In this document: piece after piece, positions 36,383 to 45,805 of the stretch
Layout: each line of letters starts with the position of its first letter
Numbering within the stretch: the stretch's first letter is position 1
Assembly: GCF_018613655.1 (NCBI RefSeq)
Contig: NZ_JAGGPW010000004.1
Span: forward strand, 896,627-960,626
DNA: 64,000 nt
Reading direction: 5' to 3'
Source of the DNA: Planococcus sp. ISL-109
GTDB taxonomy: Bacteria > Bacillota > Bacilli > Bacillales_A > Planococcaceae
Notes under the pieces: model-generated
Database searches by the model: none
What the model saw: only the letters and a program-made list of their open reading frames with translations
Told to the model about the DNA's origin: nothing
Made by a program: the position numbers and the translations under genes

Positions 36383-37427
36383 GCTTTTTCACGTAGTAGG
36401 ATACGAGCGGAGCTGCGACGAGCAGGATAAAGAACAGCCGGAACAGATGGAAGCTCGTGACAAGCGGCACATCCGCTCCCGCTTCGAGCGCGGTGATGGT
36501 CATTTCCGCCATGCCGCCAGGAGCCGCACTCAAGAAGAAATCAAGGAACAGGTAGTCCGGCAACAGCCGTTCCAGCCCGTACGCGAGCCCCGCTGAAAAC
36601 ACGATCAACAACACCGTATTGAGGAAAACCGCGCCGGCTAAGCGGCTGTTCAGTGAATCGCCCAGTTTTTCCATCGACAAACCGAGATGCGTCCCGATCA
36701 ATACTTGCGCGATGATGATGACGAGCGCCGGCAGATCGATAAGATCACTGCCGGTTACCGTCTGCACAACCGCCATCGCCAGCACCGGCGCCATCAATTC
36801 GCGCGCCGGAAACGAAATGCGCTTCATGAGCCAGTACAGCGCAAAGCCGAATACGAGTGCGATGCCGAGAGCATACGGTGAAAAGCGGAAGCTCATTTCC
36901 ACCAGTTCACCAGCTGCACGTCCGGACAAAAAGCCGGCAGCGATTGGCACCGTAAAGACGATGAGCAAAATGCGGAAGGTCTGCATGACCGATACGACCG
37001 TCACATTGGCTGATTTCACTTCTTCCGCGATCAACACCATCTGCGACAAGCCGCCGGGCATCGAGCCGAGCAACGCCGTCGACAAATTCACGCGGGTCAT
37101 GCGCTGGAACAACAAGCCGAGCAGCAAAGAAAACACGACGACCGCGATCGTCATGATGAACATATACGGCAAATCGGCAACCATCAGTAGGACCGATGCC
37201 TGCGTAAAGGATGCACCGATCTGGATGCCCAGCAGCAATAGCCCGAGTGTCCTGAACACTTTCGGCCAGTGGAACTCAAGTTCAGTCACTTGGCGCAAGA
37301 TGAGAAATGCTGCCATCGGACCTAACAGCCACGGCAAGAACAGCCCAGTCAAGCTGAACAAAAAGCCAGCGCCGAGCGCGATGGCCAAAGTTAAGAGAAA
37401 ACGTTTCACTAAACTACCAACTTTCAC
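36360..37427 (-). CDS. AbrB-family integral membrane protein
   Basis: The 355-residue protein has about 10 membrane helices in two similar halves, with the repeat pattern LFLPWLLGPMAAFLILRQV, LLLLGIQIGASFT, and GSMPGGLSQMVLIAEEVKSA and its second-half counterpart SAAPGGMAEMTITALEAGAD. These are the signatures of the AbrB/COG3180 membrane family, often mislabelled as ammonia monooxygenase or as regulator AbrB. It is unrelated to the DNA-binding AbrB. A regulator-like or transport role is proposed for the family; the real activity is unknown. It is a single-gene unit. Confidence 0.85.
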   Translation of the reverse strand: MKVGSLVKRFLLTLAIALGAGFLFSLTGLFLPWLLGPMAAFLILRQVTELEFHWPKVFRTLGLLLLGIQIGASFTQASVLLMVADLPYMFIMTIAVVVFSLLLGLLFQRMTRVNLSTALLGSMPGGLSQMVLIAEEVKSANVTVVSVMQTFRILLIVFTVPIAAGFLSGRAAGELVEMSFRFSPYALGIALVFGFALYWLMKRISFPARELMAPVLAMAVVQTVTGSDLIDLPALVIIIAQVLIGTHLGLSMEKLGDSLNSRLAGAVFLNTVLLIVFSAGLAYGLERLLPDYLFLDFFLSAAPGGMAEMTITALEAGADVPLVTSFHLFRLFFILLVAAPLVSYYVKKLDAKSGY

Positions 37428-37524
37428 TAATTAAAATTCCAAGTAGTTTTATATTACCAGAAAATTGGACATAAAATGATTTTTAAAGAATCTTTTTCAA
37501 TGTGGGACTGGAATCTATAGAAGC

Positions 37525-37745
37525 TGTTGATTTCCACTCCAGCGGTCGCTTTCCGCGGGCACGGCCTCAGCCGCTTCGTCGCTATCGCTAAAACCCGCCT
37601 GCTCAACTCTCACTGCATTCGAGCATCGCAAACGAATGTGCTCAGTTTCACTTCGCTCATTCGCTTGCAGGGTCTTTGACTCGTGTCGCTCCGTCGCGCT
37701 GCTCCATCACTGCTCCCGCTGGAGTCGCCGCTTCCATTTCAATCA
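37525..37745. repeat. Dispersed GC-rich repeat, copy 5 (long)
   Basis: It begins GGTCGCTTTCCGCGGGCACG, continues GCCTCAGCCGCTTCGTCGCT and ends GCTCCCGCTGGAGTCGCCGC. It is about 220 nt, longer than other copies because of an inserted segment (about 37615-37680) with its own short inverted repeats. Confidence 0.65.
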
Positions 37746-37854
37746 ACTCCTTTTCAACTTAAGACGAACCATAAAATATATTCTGATAGTAACATCTCAA
37801 TATCAGCTGTGTGAATTATGCTAAAACTTATTTTAACGATGATAAAAAATGAAG

Positions 37855-37970
37855 CAAAACTGCGGAGACTCCCGCGGGAAAGCGAGACAGCCGAGACCCC
37901 GCAGGGAGCGAAGCGACCGAGGAGGCTTGGCGCTCGCCCGCAGGAAAGCGCAGCAGTTTTGCGAAATGTT
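37855..37970. repeat. Dispersed GC-rich repeat, copy 6 (inverted relative to copy 5)
   Basis: The core is GAGACTCCCGCGGGAAAGCG, AGACCCCGCAGGGAGCGAAG and GGAGGCTTGGCGCTCGCCCG. It is paired with copy 5 across about 110 nt of AT-rich spacer, the same arrangement as copies 3 and 4. Confidence 0.7.
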
Positions 37971-38006
37971 TTAAAACTAAAAAATCAACTCAACTTATAA
38001 TAGATA

Positions 38007-38057
38007 ACAAAAAGCTGCCCCCTAAAGTCATTCAATATGACCTTCAGGGGGCAGCTT
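38007..38057 (-). terminator. Terminator of the hem operon
   Basis: AAGCTGCCCCCT pairs with AGGGGGCAGCTT and is followed by TTTTTG on the minus strand, just after the hemL stop codon. Confidence 0.85.
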
Positions 38058-38065
38058 CATTTAAT

Positions 38066-39352
38066 TTACTTCGCCAGTTTCGCAAATACTGTGTGGAATG
38101 CTTCTACTGTGCGTTCGATCTGTTCTGGTGTATGGGCAGTCGATAAGAACATGCCTTCAAACTGGGACGGCGGAAGGTAAATGCCTTCTTCTGCCATCAA
38201 ACGGTAGTACTCCGCAAACAATGCCAGATCCGAGCTTGATGCCGTCTCGAAATCCACCACTTCCTGATCGGTGAAGAAAAAGCCGATCATCGAGCCTGCA
38301 CGGTTGACGGTGTGCGGGATATTGTATTTTTCAGCTGCTTCGCGGAATCCTTTTTCGAGTTGGTCCGCACGTTCATTAAACGTGTCATAGCTCGCTTCGT
38401 TCAAGCGTGACAAAGTTTCGAATCCTGCACGCATCGCCAGCGGATTGCCGGACAAAGTGCCTGCTTGGTAGATTGAGCCGCTCGGTGCAACTTGTTCCAT
38501 GATTTCGCGCTTGCCGCCGAATGCCCCGACAGGAAGCCCGCCCCCGATGACTTTGCCGAGGCACGTCATATCCGGGGTGACGCTGTAATGGCCTTGTGCA
38601 CATGTGAAGCCGACGCGGAAACCGGTCATGACTTCATCGAAAATAAGCACGGTGCCGTTTTCGTGCGTCAAATTGCGCAGTTCTTGAAGAAAGCCTTCTG
38701 TCGGTGGGACGACGCCCATATTTCCGGCAACCGGCTCGACGATCACTGCCGCCAAATCTTCGCCGAATTCCTGGAACGCCACACGGACGCTCTCTAAGTC
38801 GTTATAAGGAACCGTGATCGTGTTTTTCGCGACCGATTCCGGAACGCCTGGTGAATCCGGCAATCCGAGTGTCGCAACACCCGACCCGGCTTTGATCAAC
38901 AAGCTATCGCCGTGGCCGTGGTAGCAACCTTCGAACTTGAGGATCTTGTTGCGCCCGGTATAGCCGCGCGCCACGCGAAGTGCGCTCATCGTCGCCTCCG
39001 TACCGGACGATACCATGCGGATCATCTCGATCGACGGGACGCGTTCTTGAACGAGTTTAGCCATATCGTTTTCCAGCTCGGTCGGTGCGCCGAATGACGT
39101 GCCGAGTTCCGCCTGCTCCTGGATTGCTTTGACGACTTCCGGATGAGCGTGCCCGAGAATTAGCGGGCCCCATGACAAGACGTAATCGATATATGTATTG
39201 CCGTCGATGTCTGTGATGGTTGCGCCTTTACCGGATTGCATGAAAATCGGGTCCATATTGACCGATTTGAATGCCCGTACCGGACTGTTGACGCCGCCCG
39301 GCATTAAGGTTTTTGCTTCTTCGAATGCTTGTTTTGAACGTTCGTAACCCAT
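38066..39352 (-). CDS. hemL: Glutamate-1-semialdehyde 2,1-aminomutase
   Basis: This PLP enzyme converts glutamate-1-semialdehyde to 5-aminolevulinate, the second step of the C5 haem route. The 428-residue protein has [13 protein letters not shown] near the N-terminus, [16 protein letters not shown], the PLP region [13 protein letters not shown] and the Schiff-base lysine in [16 protein letters not shown]. The start at 39352 is just after the hemB stop with GGAGG upstream; the longer frame overlaps hemB. It is the last gene of hemAXCDBL; spoVID and ysxE, which follow in B. subtilis, are absent. Confidence 0.96.
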   Translation of the reverse strand: MGYERSKQAFEEAKTLMPGGVNSPVRAFKSVNMDPIFMQSGKGATITDIDGNTYIDYVLSWGPLILGHAHPEVVKAIQEQAELGTSFGAPTELENDMAKLVQERVPSIEMIRMVSSGTEATMSALRVARGYTGRNKILKFEGCYHGHGDSLLIKAGSGVATLGLPDSPGVPESVAKNTITVPYNDLESVRVAFQEFGEDLAAVIVEPVAGNMGVVPPTEGFLQELRNLTHENGTVLIFDEVMTGFRVGFTCAQGHYSVTPDMTCLGKVIGGGLPVGAFGGKREIMEQVAPSGSIYQAGTLSGNPLAMRAGFETLSRLNEASYDTFNERADQLEKGFREAAEKYNIPHTVNRAGSMIGFFFTDQEVVDFETASSSDLALFAEYYRLMAEEGIYLPPSQFEGMFLSTAHTPEQIERTVEAFHTVFAKLAK

Positions 39353-39353
39353 A

Positions 39354-40334
39354 TTATTTCCCCTCCAGCCAGCGTACCGCATCTTTTGCGTGGTACGACA
39401 TGAGAATATCTGCGCCCGCACGTTTCATGCTGAGCAATGTTTCCAGGACGATTTTCTCCTCGTCGACCCAGCCGTTTTGTGCGGCTGCTTTGACCATGGC
39501 GTATTCTCCGGAAACGTTATAAGCGACAATCGGTATGTCGAAGTTATCGCGCACTTCGCGGATGATATCGAGATACGACAGGGCCGGTTTGACGATCATG
39601 AAATCCGCGCCTTCTGCCATGTCGGATGATGCTTCCCGCAGTGCTTCCATGCGGTTAGCCGGATCCATTTGGTAGGTTTTCCGGTCGCCGAATGTCGGTG
39701 TGCTATGAGCCGCTTCACGGAACGGCCCGTAATAAGCGGAAGCGTATTTCACGCCGTACGACATGATCGGAATGTGGCTGAATCCTGCCTGGTCGAGCCC
39801 GTAGCGGATCGCCGCGACAAAACCGTCCATCATATTCGACGGTGCGACGATGTCCGCTCCGGCTTTTGCCTGGGACACTGCCGTACGCGCCAGAAGATCG
39901 AGCGACTCGTCGTTCAGGATGACGCCGTCTTCGATGACACCGCAATGACCGTGGTCTGTGTATTGGCATAGGCACGTATCGGCGATGACAACAAGTTCTG
40001 GATGGCGCGCTTTCGCGAAACGGATGGCTTCTTGTGTGATCGCGTGGTCATGATAAGCTCCAGAGCCGACCGGATCTTTGTCTTTCGGAACGCCGAAAAG
40101 AATAACGGACGGAATGCCGAGTTCCACGACTTCGTCGAGTTCTTCGCCGAGGCGGTCGATCGAGTAATGATAAACTCCCGGCATGGATGAAATTTCATTT
40201 TTAACATTTTCGCCTTCAACGACAAATATCGGGTAAATGAAATCTTCTTTTTGAATAGACGTCTCACGCACCATTGCACGAAGGTTCGTTGAGCCGCGCA
40301 AACGGCGGTGGCGATCAAATTTCAAGTCTGTCAT
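39354..40334 (-). CDS. hemB: Delta-aminolevulinic acid dehydratase (porphobilinogen synthase)
   Basis: It condenses two 5-aminolevulinate molecules to porphobilinogen. The 326-residue protein has the zinc-site cluster [15 protein letters not shown], Schiff-base lysines in [15 protein letters not shown] and [13 protein letters not shown], and a C-terminal [16 protein letters not shown]. The ATG at 40334 with AAAGGAAG upstream is preferred over a TTG at 40343. It overlaps the end of hemD by a few bases. Confidence 0.96.
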   Translation of the reverse strand: MTDLKFDRHRRLRGSTNLRAMVRETSIQKEDFIYPIFVVEGENVKNEISSMPGVYHYSIDRLGEELDEVVELGIPSVILFGVPKDKDPVGSGAYHDHAITQEAIRFAKARHPELVVIADTCLCQYTDHGHCGVIEDGVILNDESLDLLARTAVSQAKAGADIVAPSNMMDGFVAAIRYGLDQAGFSHIPIMSYGVKYASAYYGPFREAAHSTPTFGDRKTYQMDPANRMEALREASSDMAEGADFMIVKPALSYLDIIREVRDNFDIPIVAYNVSGEYAMVKAAAQNGWVDEEKIVLETLLSMKRAGADILMSYHAKDAVRWLEGK

Positions 40335-41017
40335 GAATTGCAACTTCCTTTCATTATTTCATGGATAATCTCTATATACGTATAAGTTTGCGGGCGGAAA
40401 TGAACCGTGCCCCCCGCATCCAAAATTGCTCGTTCGGTAATATGCCCGATTGCCGCTGACTGGATGTTGCGGAAATCACCGCCTGCTTCGATATAGGCAG
40501 ATACAGCTGACGGACTGGCGAAAATAATAATGACGCCCTCGAGTTCCGCCAGCTTTTTCGCGTGATCGCTTTGTTTCACCGTATCGTAGACGGTCCATTC
40601 ATCAATCTCTAAAGGCATCGACAAAATGGTGTCTTTTGCCAGCGCTCCGCGCACAAACAAACAACGCTCAGTCCCCGCGATTTCGGGGAATTCCTGGACA
40701 AACACGTCAGCACTGAATGTGGATGGTATAAAGTCGACCGGGTAACCATGTGCTTCCAACAACTCAGCGGTCTTATCGCCGACAGCCGCGATTTTCGCTT
40801 GCGTTTTCAAGCCGAGGCGGCAAAAAGCTTCGGCGCTATTGCGGCTCGTAAAAATGAGCCAGCCGTAGCGGCCGAAATCAGGTGCATCGGTTTTTCGCAG
40901 CACCGTTTCGATGAGCGGCACATACTGTACGCTTGCGCCATGTTCGATCGCTAGCTGCTGCGCTTCTTTCGGCAAACGGCTGCCGGTAAAGATGATGACC
41001 GGTTGTTCTTTACACAT
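40331..41017 (-). CDS. hemD: Uroporphyrinogen-III synthase
   Basis: It cyclises hydroxymethylbilane with inversion of ring D. The 228-residue protein is a poorly conserved two-domain HemD, with [37 protein letters not shown] and a second domain ending [20 protein letters not shown] and [16 protein letters not shown]. Position between hemC and hemB supports it. Its ATG lies in the last codons of hemC. Confidence 0.93.
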   Translation of the reverse strand: MCKEQPVIIFTGSRLPKEAQQLAIEHGASVQYVPLIETVLRKTDAPDFGRYGWLIFTSRNSAEAFCRLGLKTQAKIAAVGDKTAELLEAHGYPVDFIPSTFSADVFVQEFPEIAGTERCLFVRGALAKDTILSMPLEIDEWTVYDTVKQSDHAKKLAELEGVIIIFASPSAVSAYIEAGGDFRNIQSAAIGHITERAILDAGGTVHFRPQTYTYIEIIHEIMKGSCNS

Positions 41018-41939
41018 TGCTTTCTGCGATGACGCGCTGAATCAAATCATAACCGCCTTGAGCGCTGATTTTTTCGGCTACGATGCGTCCCGCTTCGATC
41101 GGATCGGTTCCAGCAGCAGACTCTTTATACACTTGGTCGCCTTCTGGAGCAGCAATCAATCCGGTGAACGAAATTTCATCACCAGAAATCGTCGCATAAC
41201 CTGCGATCGGCACTTGGCAGCTGCCGTTCATATCTTTCAGGAACTTTCGTTCTGCTGTTACGGCAAGTTCTGTTTCCTTGTCGTTCACTTTCGCCAGTTC
41301 TGCCAAAAGTTCTGCATCGTCCTCGCGGCATTCAATGGCAAGAGCGCCTTGTCCGATTGCCGGCAAGCAGTCTTCTGTTGACATGAATTCCGTTACAAGT
41401 TCATCGCCCCAGCCCATGCGTTTCAAGCCGGCTGCTGCGAGAATGATGGCATCAAAATCGCCAGCACGCAGCTTAGACAAGCGAGTGTCGATATTACCGC
41501 GAATCCACTGTACATCAAGGTCCGGGCGAAGCAGCAATAGCTGGGAGCTGCGTCGCAAGCTGCTCGTGCCAACAACAGCACCAACCGGCAACTCCATCAA
41601 TTTCACATGGTCGTTTGCAATGTAAGCATCGCGCGGGTCTTCACGGTCTGGGATACAACCGATGACAAAGCCTTCAGGCAATACAGCCGGCATATCTTTC
41701 ATGCTATGGACCGCAAAATCGATTTCTTGATCGCCCAGCGCCTGTTCGATTTCTTTGACGAAAAGGCCTTTGCCCCCAACTTTCGACAATTGGACATCCA
41801 AGATGCGGTCGCCTTTTGTGACGATTTCCTTGATCTCGAACTCGAACGGTGCCCCCGCCGCTTTCAATTTGTCGATGAATTGATTAGTTTGCGTTAACGC
41901 AAGCTTGCTTCTTCTAGAACCTACAATGATTTTTCTCAA
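41010..41939 (-). CDS. hemC: Porphobilinogen deaminase (hydroxymethylbilane synthase)
   Basis: It polymerises four porphobilinogens on a dipyrromethane cofactor. The 309-residue protein has [20 protein letters not shown], the VHSMKDMPA catalytic segment, [12 protein letters not shown], and the cofactor-binding Cys in [13 protein letters not shown]. The start is TTG (41937-41939) with GGGTAGGA upstream; no ATG is near. It follows hemX by 18 nt. Confidence 0.96.
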   Translation of the reverse strand: MRKIIVGSRRSKLALTQTNQFIDKLKAAGAPFEFEIKEIVTKGDRILDVQLSKVGGKGLFVKEIEQALGDQEIDFAVHSMKDMPAVLPEGFVIGCIPDREDPRDAYIANDHVKLMELPVGAVVGTSSLRRSSQLLLLRPDLDVQWIRGNIDTRLSKLRAGDFDAIILAAAGLKRMGWGDELVTEFMSTEDCLPAIGQGALAIECREDDAELLAELAKVNDKETELAVTAERKFLKDMNGSCQVPIAGYATISGDEISFTGLIAAPEGDQVYKESAAGTDPIEAGRIVAEKISAQGGYDLIQRVIAESNV

Positions 41940-41957
41940 TTAAATCCTACCCTTCTA

Positions 41958-42788
41958 TTAATACCAAAAATGAAATTCTGATAACCGGCTGCCGAAAAAG
42001 AAATTAAGCAGCAAAAATAAAAATGCATATAAATGAGCCCATGCATAGCTCATGCCATTCAGTGAACCTTTCCGGTGCCGCCATAAGATGCCGCTATAAA
42101 TAATCAGCAAAATGAATGAGCCGACAATTTTCACATCTAAAAAGGAAAATTCTTCAAGTGATACGACCGCCCATTGAAAACCGAGGACGAGCGACACGAA
42201 CAACAGCGGAATCCCGACAAGAATGGAGATGGTTGCGCCTTGTTCGGTTTGTCCGAGCGACGGCAGACTGCTCCATTGCTTCGTCCATTTCTTCTGCTTC
42301 AAAAGCCGGTACAACAGCAAATGCAAAGCCGAAAAAACGAACGACAGCGAAAATGCCGCGTACGACAGGATGGCGAACGTGATGTGGATGAACAACAACT
42401 CCGACACCAACGCTTCCCCGACCGGCGAACGTTCAATCTGTACCGGCGCAAATGTATGGATAACCATGAATATGAATCCGATGATATTGATCAGGAACAC
42501 CGCAAAGTCGAAGCGGTAAAAAATCCGCAGGACGAGCGAAAGCGTAACTAATAGCCACGCATAGAAATAGATGCCTTCGAATAAAGTCAGCACCGGAAAG
42601 CGCTGTGTCTCAATGATGTAAAGAACAAGAAACACGGTCTGCAATAACCATACGGCCCCAAGAAGTGTCATAGCGATCCGGATGGCTTTTTTCGTAGTAT
42701 ATAAGTAATCGACAAAATAAAAGACAAGGCTGACAGCGTATAGTATAACCATAGCTTCGTGCAGCCTTGCCATTGTTATATCAGCCAT
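41958..42788 (-). CDS. hemX: HemX, cytochrome c assembly-like membrane protein
   Basis: HemX lowers glutamyl-tRNA reductase levels in B. subtilis and is structurally like CcsA. The 276-residue protein has eight membrane helices and the conserved region LFIHITFAILSYAAFSLSFV. It also has the haem-handling-type MSYAWAHLYAFLFLLLNFFF end. The ATG at 42788 with AAGGGGAATGGG gives exactly the length of B. subtilis HemX; the open frame extends upstream without support. It lies between hemA and hemC. Confidence 0.92.
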   Translation of the reverse strand: MADITMARLHEAMVILYAVSLVFYFVDYLYTTKKAIRIAMTLLGAVWLLQTVFLVLYIIETQRFPVLTLFEGIYFYAWLLVTLSLVLRIFYRFDFAVFLINIIGFIFMVIHTFAPVQIERSPVGEALVSELLFIHITFAILSYAAFSLSFVFSALHLLLYRLLKQKKWTKQWSSLPSLGQTEQGATISILVGIPLLFVSLVLGFQWAVVSLEEFSFLDVKIVGSFILLIIYSGILWRHRKGSLNGMSYAWAHLYAFLFLLLNFFFGSRLSEFHFWY

Positions 42789-42877
42789 CCCATTCCCCTT
42801 CGTTTCCATAATTAAAGGCGTTTCGCCTCTACATTTTAACATATAGATTCGAAAACGCCTCATTATAAGATAGCTTT

Positions 42878-42962
42878 ATCCCGTTTTAACGGTCGGAAAA
42901 AGTCCAATTGGTCCAACTAACAATCAGTACACAATGAAGACTTCCCACTGATTGTTAGCTTT
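42878..42962. repeat. Repeat flanking hemA, copy 1
   Basis: It starts ATCCCGTTTTAACGGTCGG and contains the inverted repeat CTAACAATCAGT (42917-42928) / ACTGATTGTTAG (42947-42958). A related copy in the same orientation lies upstream of hemA at 44.44 kb. It lies between hemA and hemX. Confidence 0.6.
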
Positions 42963-42965
42963 TAT

Positions 42966-44339
42966 TTATACAGTATAACCTGGAGTTTCTAATGTTTCCT
43001 GCTGTTTTTCAAGCCTCACTTGCTCCGCTTTCTGGCGGACTGCGCGTGCTTGCTTGTCGAGCTGCTGTTCGACTTCTTCTTCGATGCCGAAGATCTGCAT
43101 AAACAGCTCTAATTGCTCGCGTGATTTTTTGGCAGTGCCCATTTCTTTCGCCTGCAAAATCGGCTCTTTCAATAGTTGATTGATGATCGATTTCGTATGC
43201 TTGTTGAGAATCTTCTTTTCGCGATCCGTCAATTCCGGCATCTTGTTTTCGATGCTGGCCATCGTCTCCGCTTGAATTCCGAGCGCTTTTTCACGCAAAG
43301 CGGAAATGACCGGAACGACACCGAGTGTGCCGAGCCAATCGTTGAACTGTTCTGCTTCTTCTTCGATCATGACGCCGATTTGTTTTGCCGCGCGTTCACG
43401 TTCAGCAAGATTCGCTTCGACGATGCCTTGCATATCATCAATATCGTACAAGAACACATTTTGAAGATCACCGATGCGCGGGTCCATGTCGCGCGGTACC
43501 GCGATGTCGACCATAAACAAAGGCTTGCCTTTTCGGAGCTTTTCGACAAACTGCATCAATTCCAAGTCGATGACGAAATCAGTCGACCCGGTAGAAGAAA
43601 TAAGAATGTCCGCTTCAAGCAGTGCACATTGCAATTGGTTCAACGGTTTTGCGTTGCCACCGAATTTATCGGCAAGCACTTCCGCTTTCTCGAATGTGCG
43701 GTTGATCACGGTAATGCGATCTGCGCCGCTGCCTTGCAGGTTTTTAATGGCGAGTTCGCCCATTTTCCCTGCACCGAGAATGACGACATGCTTATTTTTC
43801 AGCGTACCGAAAATCTTTTTGCCCAGTTCAACAGCCGCATAGGAAACCGATACGGCATTTTCGCCGATTGCAGTTTCATTATGTGCACGCTTCGCAAGCG
43901 TCACGGCTTGCTTGAATAATTGATTAAATACTGTCCCCGTTGTGCCGATTTCTTGCCCTGCAAGGAAACTGGATTTCACTTGGCCGAGAATTTGTGTCTC
44001 GCCTAGCACCATCGAGTCAATTCCGGCAGTAACGCGGAACAAATGATCAATCGCTTCGTCCTGTTCATGAAGGAACAAATATTGAGAGAATTGTTCCATC
44101 GGAATTTTAAAATAAGAAGCCAAAAATTGCTTCACATAAAAACGGCCGGTGTGGAGTTGATCCACTACTGCATAGATTTCCGTCCGGTTGCATGTCGAAA
44201 CGATTACGTTTTCCAATATGCTTTTTTGTTGTTGCAGCGCTTGCATCGCTTGTGGAAGTTCGCTTTCGATGAACGACAGCTTCTCACGTATGGATACAGG
44301 TGCTGAATGGTAGTTGACCCCAATTACGAGTGTATGCAT
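42966..44339 (-). CDS. hemA: Glutamyl-tRNA reductase
   Basis: HemA reduces glutamyl-tRNA to glutamate-1-semialdehyde, the committed step of haem synthesis. The 457-residue protein has the N-terminal [20 protein letters not shown], catalytic Cys in [13 protein letters not shown], the NADPH fold [17 protein letters not shown], and [11 protein letters not shown]-like C-terminal dimerisation helices. The Glu/Gln/Lys-rich tail is long. First gene of the hem operon; a putative -10 box lies about 40 nt upstream with a palindrome next to it. Regulation by haem through HemX is known in B. subtilis. Confidence 0.96.
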   Translation of the reverse strand: MHTLVIGVNYHSAPVSIREKLSFIESELPQAMQALQQQKSILENVIVSTCNRTEIYAVVDQLHTGRFYVKQFLASYFKIPMEQFSQYLFLHEQDEAIDHLFRVTAGIDSMVLGETQILGQVKSSFLAGQEIGTTGTVFNQLFKQAVTLAKRAHNETAIGENAVSVSYAAVELGKKIFGTLKNKHVVILGAGKMGELAIKNLQGSGADRITVINRTFEKAEVLADKFGGNAKPLNQLQCALLEADILISSTGSTDFVIDLELMQFVEKLRKGKPLFMVDIAVPRDMDPRIGDLQNVFLYDIDDMQGIVEANLAERERAAKQIGVMIEEEAEQFNDWLGTLGVVPVISALREKALGIQAETMASIENKMPELTDREKKILNKHTKSIINQLLKEPILQAKEMGTAKKSREQLELFMQIFGIEEEVEQQLDKQARAVRQKAEQVRLEKQQETLETPGYTV

Positions 44340-44380
44340 GGGCTTAAAACACCTTTCACGTTCAATATTTCACTTCTCTA

Positions 44381-44401
44381 AGTATACCACTTCACGAGTG
44401 G
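44381..44401 (-). promoter_or_regulatory. Candidate hemA promoter -10 and adjacent palindrome
   Basis: TATACT (complement of 44381-44386) is a plausible -10 box. Immediately upstream lies the palindrome CCACT-TCACG-AGTGG (44387-44401), in the spacer where a repressor could act. No good -35 box is visible. Confidence 0.4.
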
Positions 44402-44442
44402 ATTATGCCTGCGATTTTGTGAACAAGGCATGAACCTGTTTG

Positions 44443-44566
44443 TTAATCCCGCTTTAACGGACAGCAGGACTGCCACTTTTCAAGCGGGAGATCCACTGGC
44501 CGTAAAAGTTCGAGTGGTTCAACTAACAATCAGCAGGTATGCCCTACTGATTGAAGTTTCACTATA
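44443..44566. repeat. Repeat flanking hemA, copy 2
   Basis: It starts ATCCCGCTTTAACGGACAG and contains GGTTCAACTAACAATCAG followed by an imperfect inverted partner CTACTGATTGAAG. Length differs from copy 1 because of a middle insertion. Direct orientation relative to copy 1. Confidence 0.6.
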
Positions 44567-44675
44567 TAATCATCCTAATCTTAACCTAAATTCAATCTTA
44601 GCAAAGCGCGAATTCCGTAACAAGTATAACGCTTGTAGTCGGAATAGACTGTGAACTTATACATAATGGTTTTTG

Positions 44676-44806
44676 GAGATTCCGTTGCAGGGGCTGCTTT
44701 CCGAGGGGCGGGCGTCGAGCCAATGTGCCGCAAAGTGCGCGCCACATTTGTCTCGCCAGTCCCGCGCAGTCCCCCAGGCGTCGCCTCCCTTCCGCTTCAT
44801 CTCTAA
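44676..44806. repeat. Dispersed GC-rich repeat, copy 7
   Basis: GGGGCTGCTTTCCGAGGGGC and GCAGTCCCCCAGGCGTCGCC resemble the ends of other copies with a degenerate centre. Assignment to the family is by pattern, not exact words. Confidence 0.4.
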
Positions 44807-44929
44807 TTTTAAAATGGTGGTATGTTTCCTCGTTATCTAAAATTAGTAGAGTAAGCAGCCACTTTTCAATGTGTAGAAGTTTTGTCACTCGGTAGCTCTA
44901 AATAAGTTCGCTCACCCAGCGGATGAAGA

Positions 44930-45035
44930 AAACAATGTGGTCGCCTCATCTCCCGCTGACTTCAATGAAACCCCTCAGCCGCACCGCGCACACGGGCTCC
45001 TTGCGAAAGGCGTGCCCTAAGCGGAAGGCGGCTAG
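44930..45035. repeat. Dispersed GC-rich repeat, copy 8 (degenerate)
   Basis: CTCAGCCGCACCGCGCACAC and CCTTGCGAAAGGCGTGCCCT recall the centre of copies 3 and 5 in decayed form. Confidence 0.35.
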
Positions 45036-45171
45036 TCCATGATGAACCGATCCATGAACGAACCATCACGCTCTCATAAACACCCTATCAACTTCGCTTC
45101 TCTAATGTGCCGAGCGGTCCAACTAAAGCTATCGTATTCTATTAGCTCTCTTTTTATTAATCCAACCCAAA

Positions 45172-45217
45172 TTAAAAACAGGGACCGAAAAATCAATGAT
45201 TTTTCGGTCCCTGTTTG
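45172..45217 (-). terminator. Terminator of the lon-engB unit
   Basis: A 20-bp near-perfect stem (AAACAGGGACCGAAAAATCA with its complement) lies right after the engB stop codon. Confidence 0.85.
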
Positions 45218-45220
45218 TTT

Positions 45221-45805
45221 TCAGTTCATGCGTTTTTCGATTTCGAGCCAGGCGGCATCTTTGCCGAGTCCTGTTTCGGAAGAGAAGACGATTAACGGAT
45301 CGCCTTTTTCCATGTCGAGTGTTTCACGGACAATCTTTTTATGCTTGTCCCATTTGCCTTTCGGAATTTTATCGGCTTTTGTCGCGATGATGATGCACGG
45401 GATGTTGTAATATTTCATGAAATCATACATCGTCCGGTCATCGACGCTCGGCGGGTGGCGAAGATCGACGATTTGCACGACAGCCCGCAATTGCTCGCGG
45501 CTTGTAATATACGTTTCGATCATCTTGCCCCATGCTTCACGTTCGGTTTTCGATACTTTTGCATAGCCATAGCCCGGCACATCGACAAAAAACAATTCTT
45601 CTTCGATTTTGTAAAAATTCAAAGTTTGAGTTTTGCCGGGTTTGGAGGAAATCCGCGCCATGCTTTTGCGGCCGATCAGTTTATTGATGAAGGACGATTT
45701 GCCGACATTCGAGCGTCCTGCGAGTGCAAACTCCGGCAGCTCGGTTTCCGGGTATTGCGCCGGACGGACCGCACTGATTACGAGTTCTACGTTATTGACA
45801 TTCAT
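45221..45805 (-). CDS. engB: Ribosome biogenesis GTPase EngB (YsxC)
   Basis: EngB is a TRAFAC GTPase needed for 50S ribosome assembly. The 194-residue protein has G1 [16 protein letters not shown]2/G3 region [13 protein letters not shown] and [14 protein letters not shown]4 [12 protein letters not shown] and [13 protein letters not shown] as G5. The ATG overlaps the lon stop codon (ATGA), so translation is coupled with lon, as in B. subtilis lonA-ysxC. Confidence 0.96.
   Translation of the reverse strand: MNVNNVELVISAVRPAQYPETELPEFALAGRSNVGKSSFINKLIGRKSMARISSKPGKTQTLNFYKIEEELFFVDVPGYGYAKVSKTEREAWGKMIETYITSREQLRAVVQIVDLRHPPSVDDRTMYDFMKYYNIPCIIIATKADKIPKGKWDKHKKIVRETLDMEKGDPLIVFSSETGLGKDAAWLEIEKRMN

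Larger units (their letters stand above)
37428..38006. other. Intergenic region with paired repeats
   Basis: These 580 nt hold no gene. They carry two GC-rich repeat copies separated by an AT-rich spacer. The weak open frames inside are products of the repeats. Confidence 0.6.
44402..45171. other. Intergenic region between hemA and engB
   Basis: This gap of about 770 nt has no supported gene. It holds the second hemA-flanking repeat and two GC-rich repeat copies. It separates the hem operon from the clp/lon/engB unit, which are adjacent in B. subtilis, so the repeats appear to have accumulated at a transcription-unit border. Confidence 0.55.

Noticed and set aside
36619-37434. 271-residue plus-strand open frame
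   Set aside because: It is antisense to the AbrB-family membrane protein, has Ser/Thr/Lys-biased composition typical of shadow frames, and no recognisable motif or ribosome binding site.
37818-38000. Small plus-strand frame in the repeat region
   Set aside because: It is made of the GC-rich repeat copy 6, which gives open frames in several phases.
42917-42958. Inverted repeat as a hemA terminator
   Set aside because: The stem is good but no T-run follows on the minus strand, and hemX lies directly downstream in the same operon.
43176-43919. 247-residue plus-strand open frame
   Set aside because: It is fully antisense to hemA, which has all family motifs.
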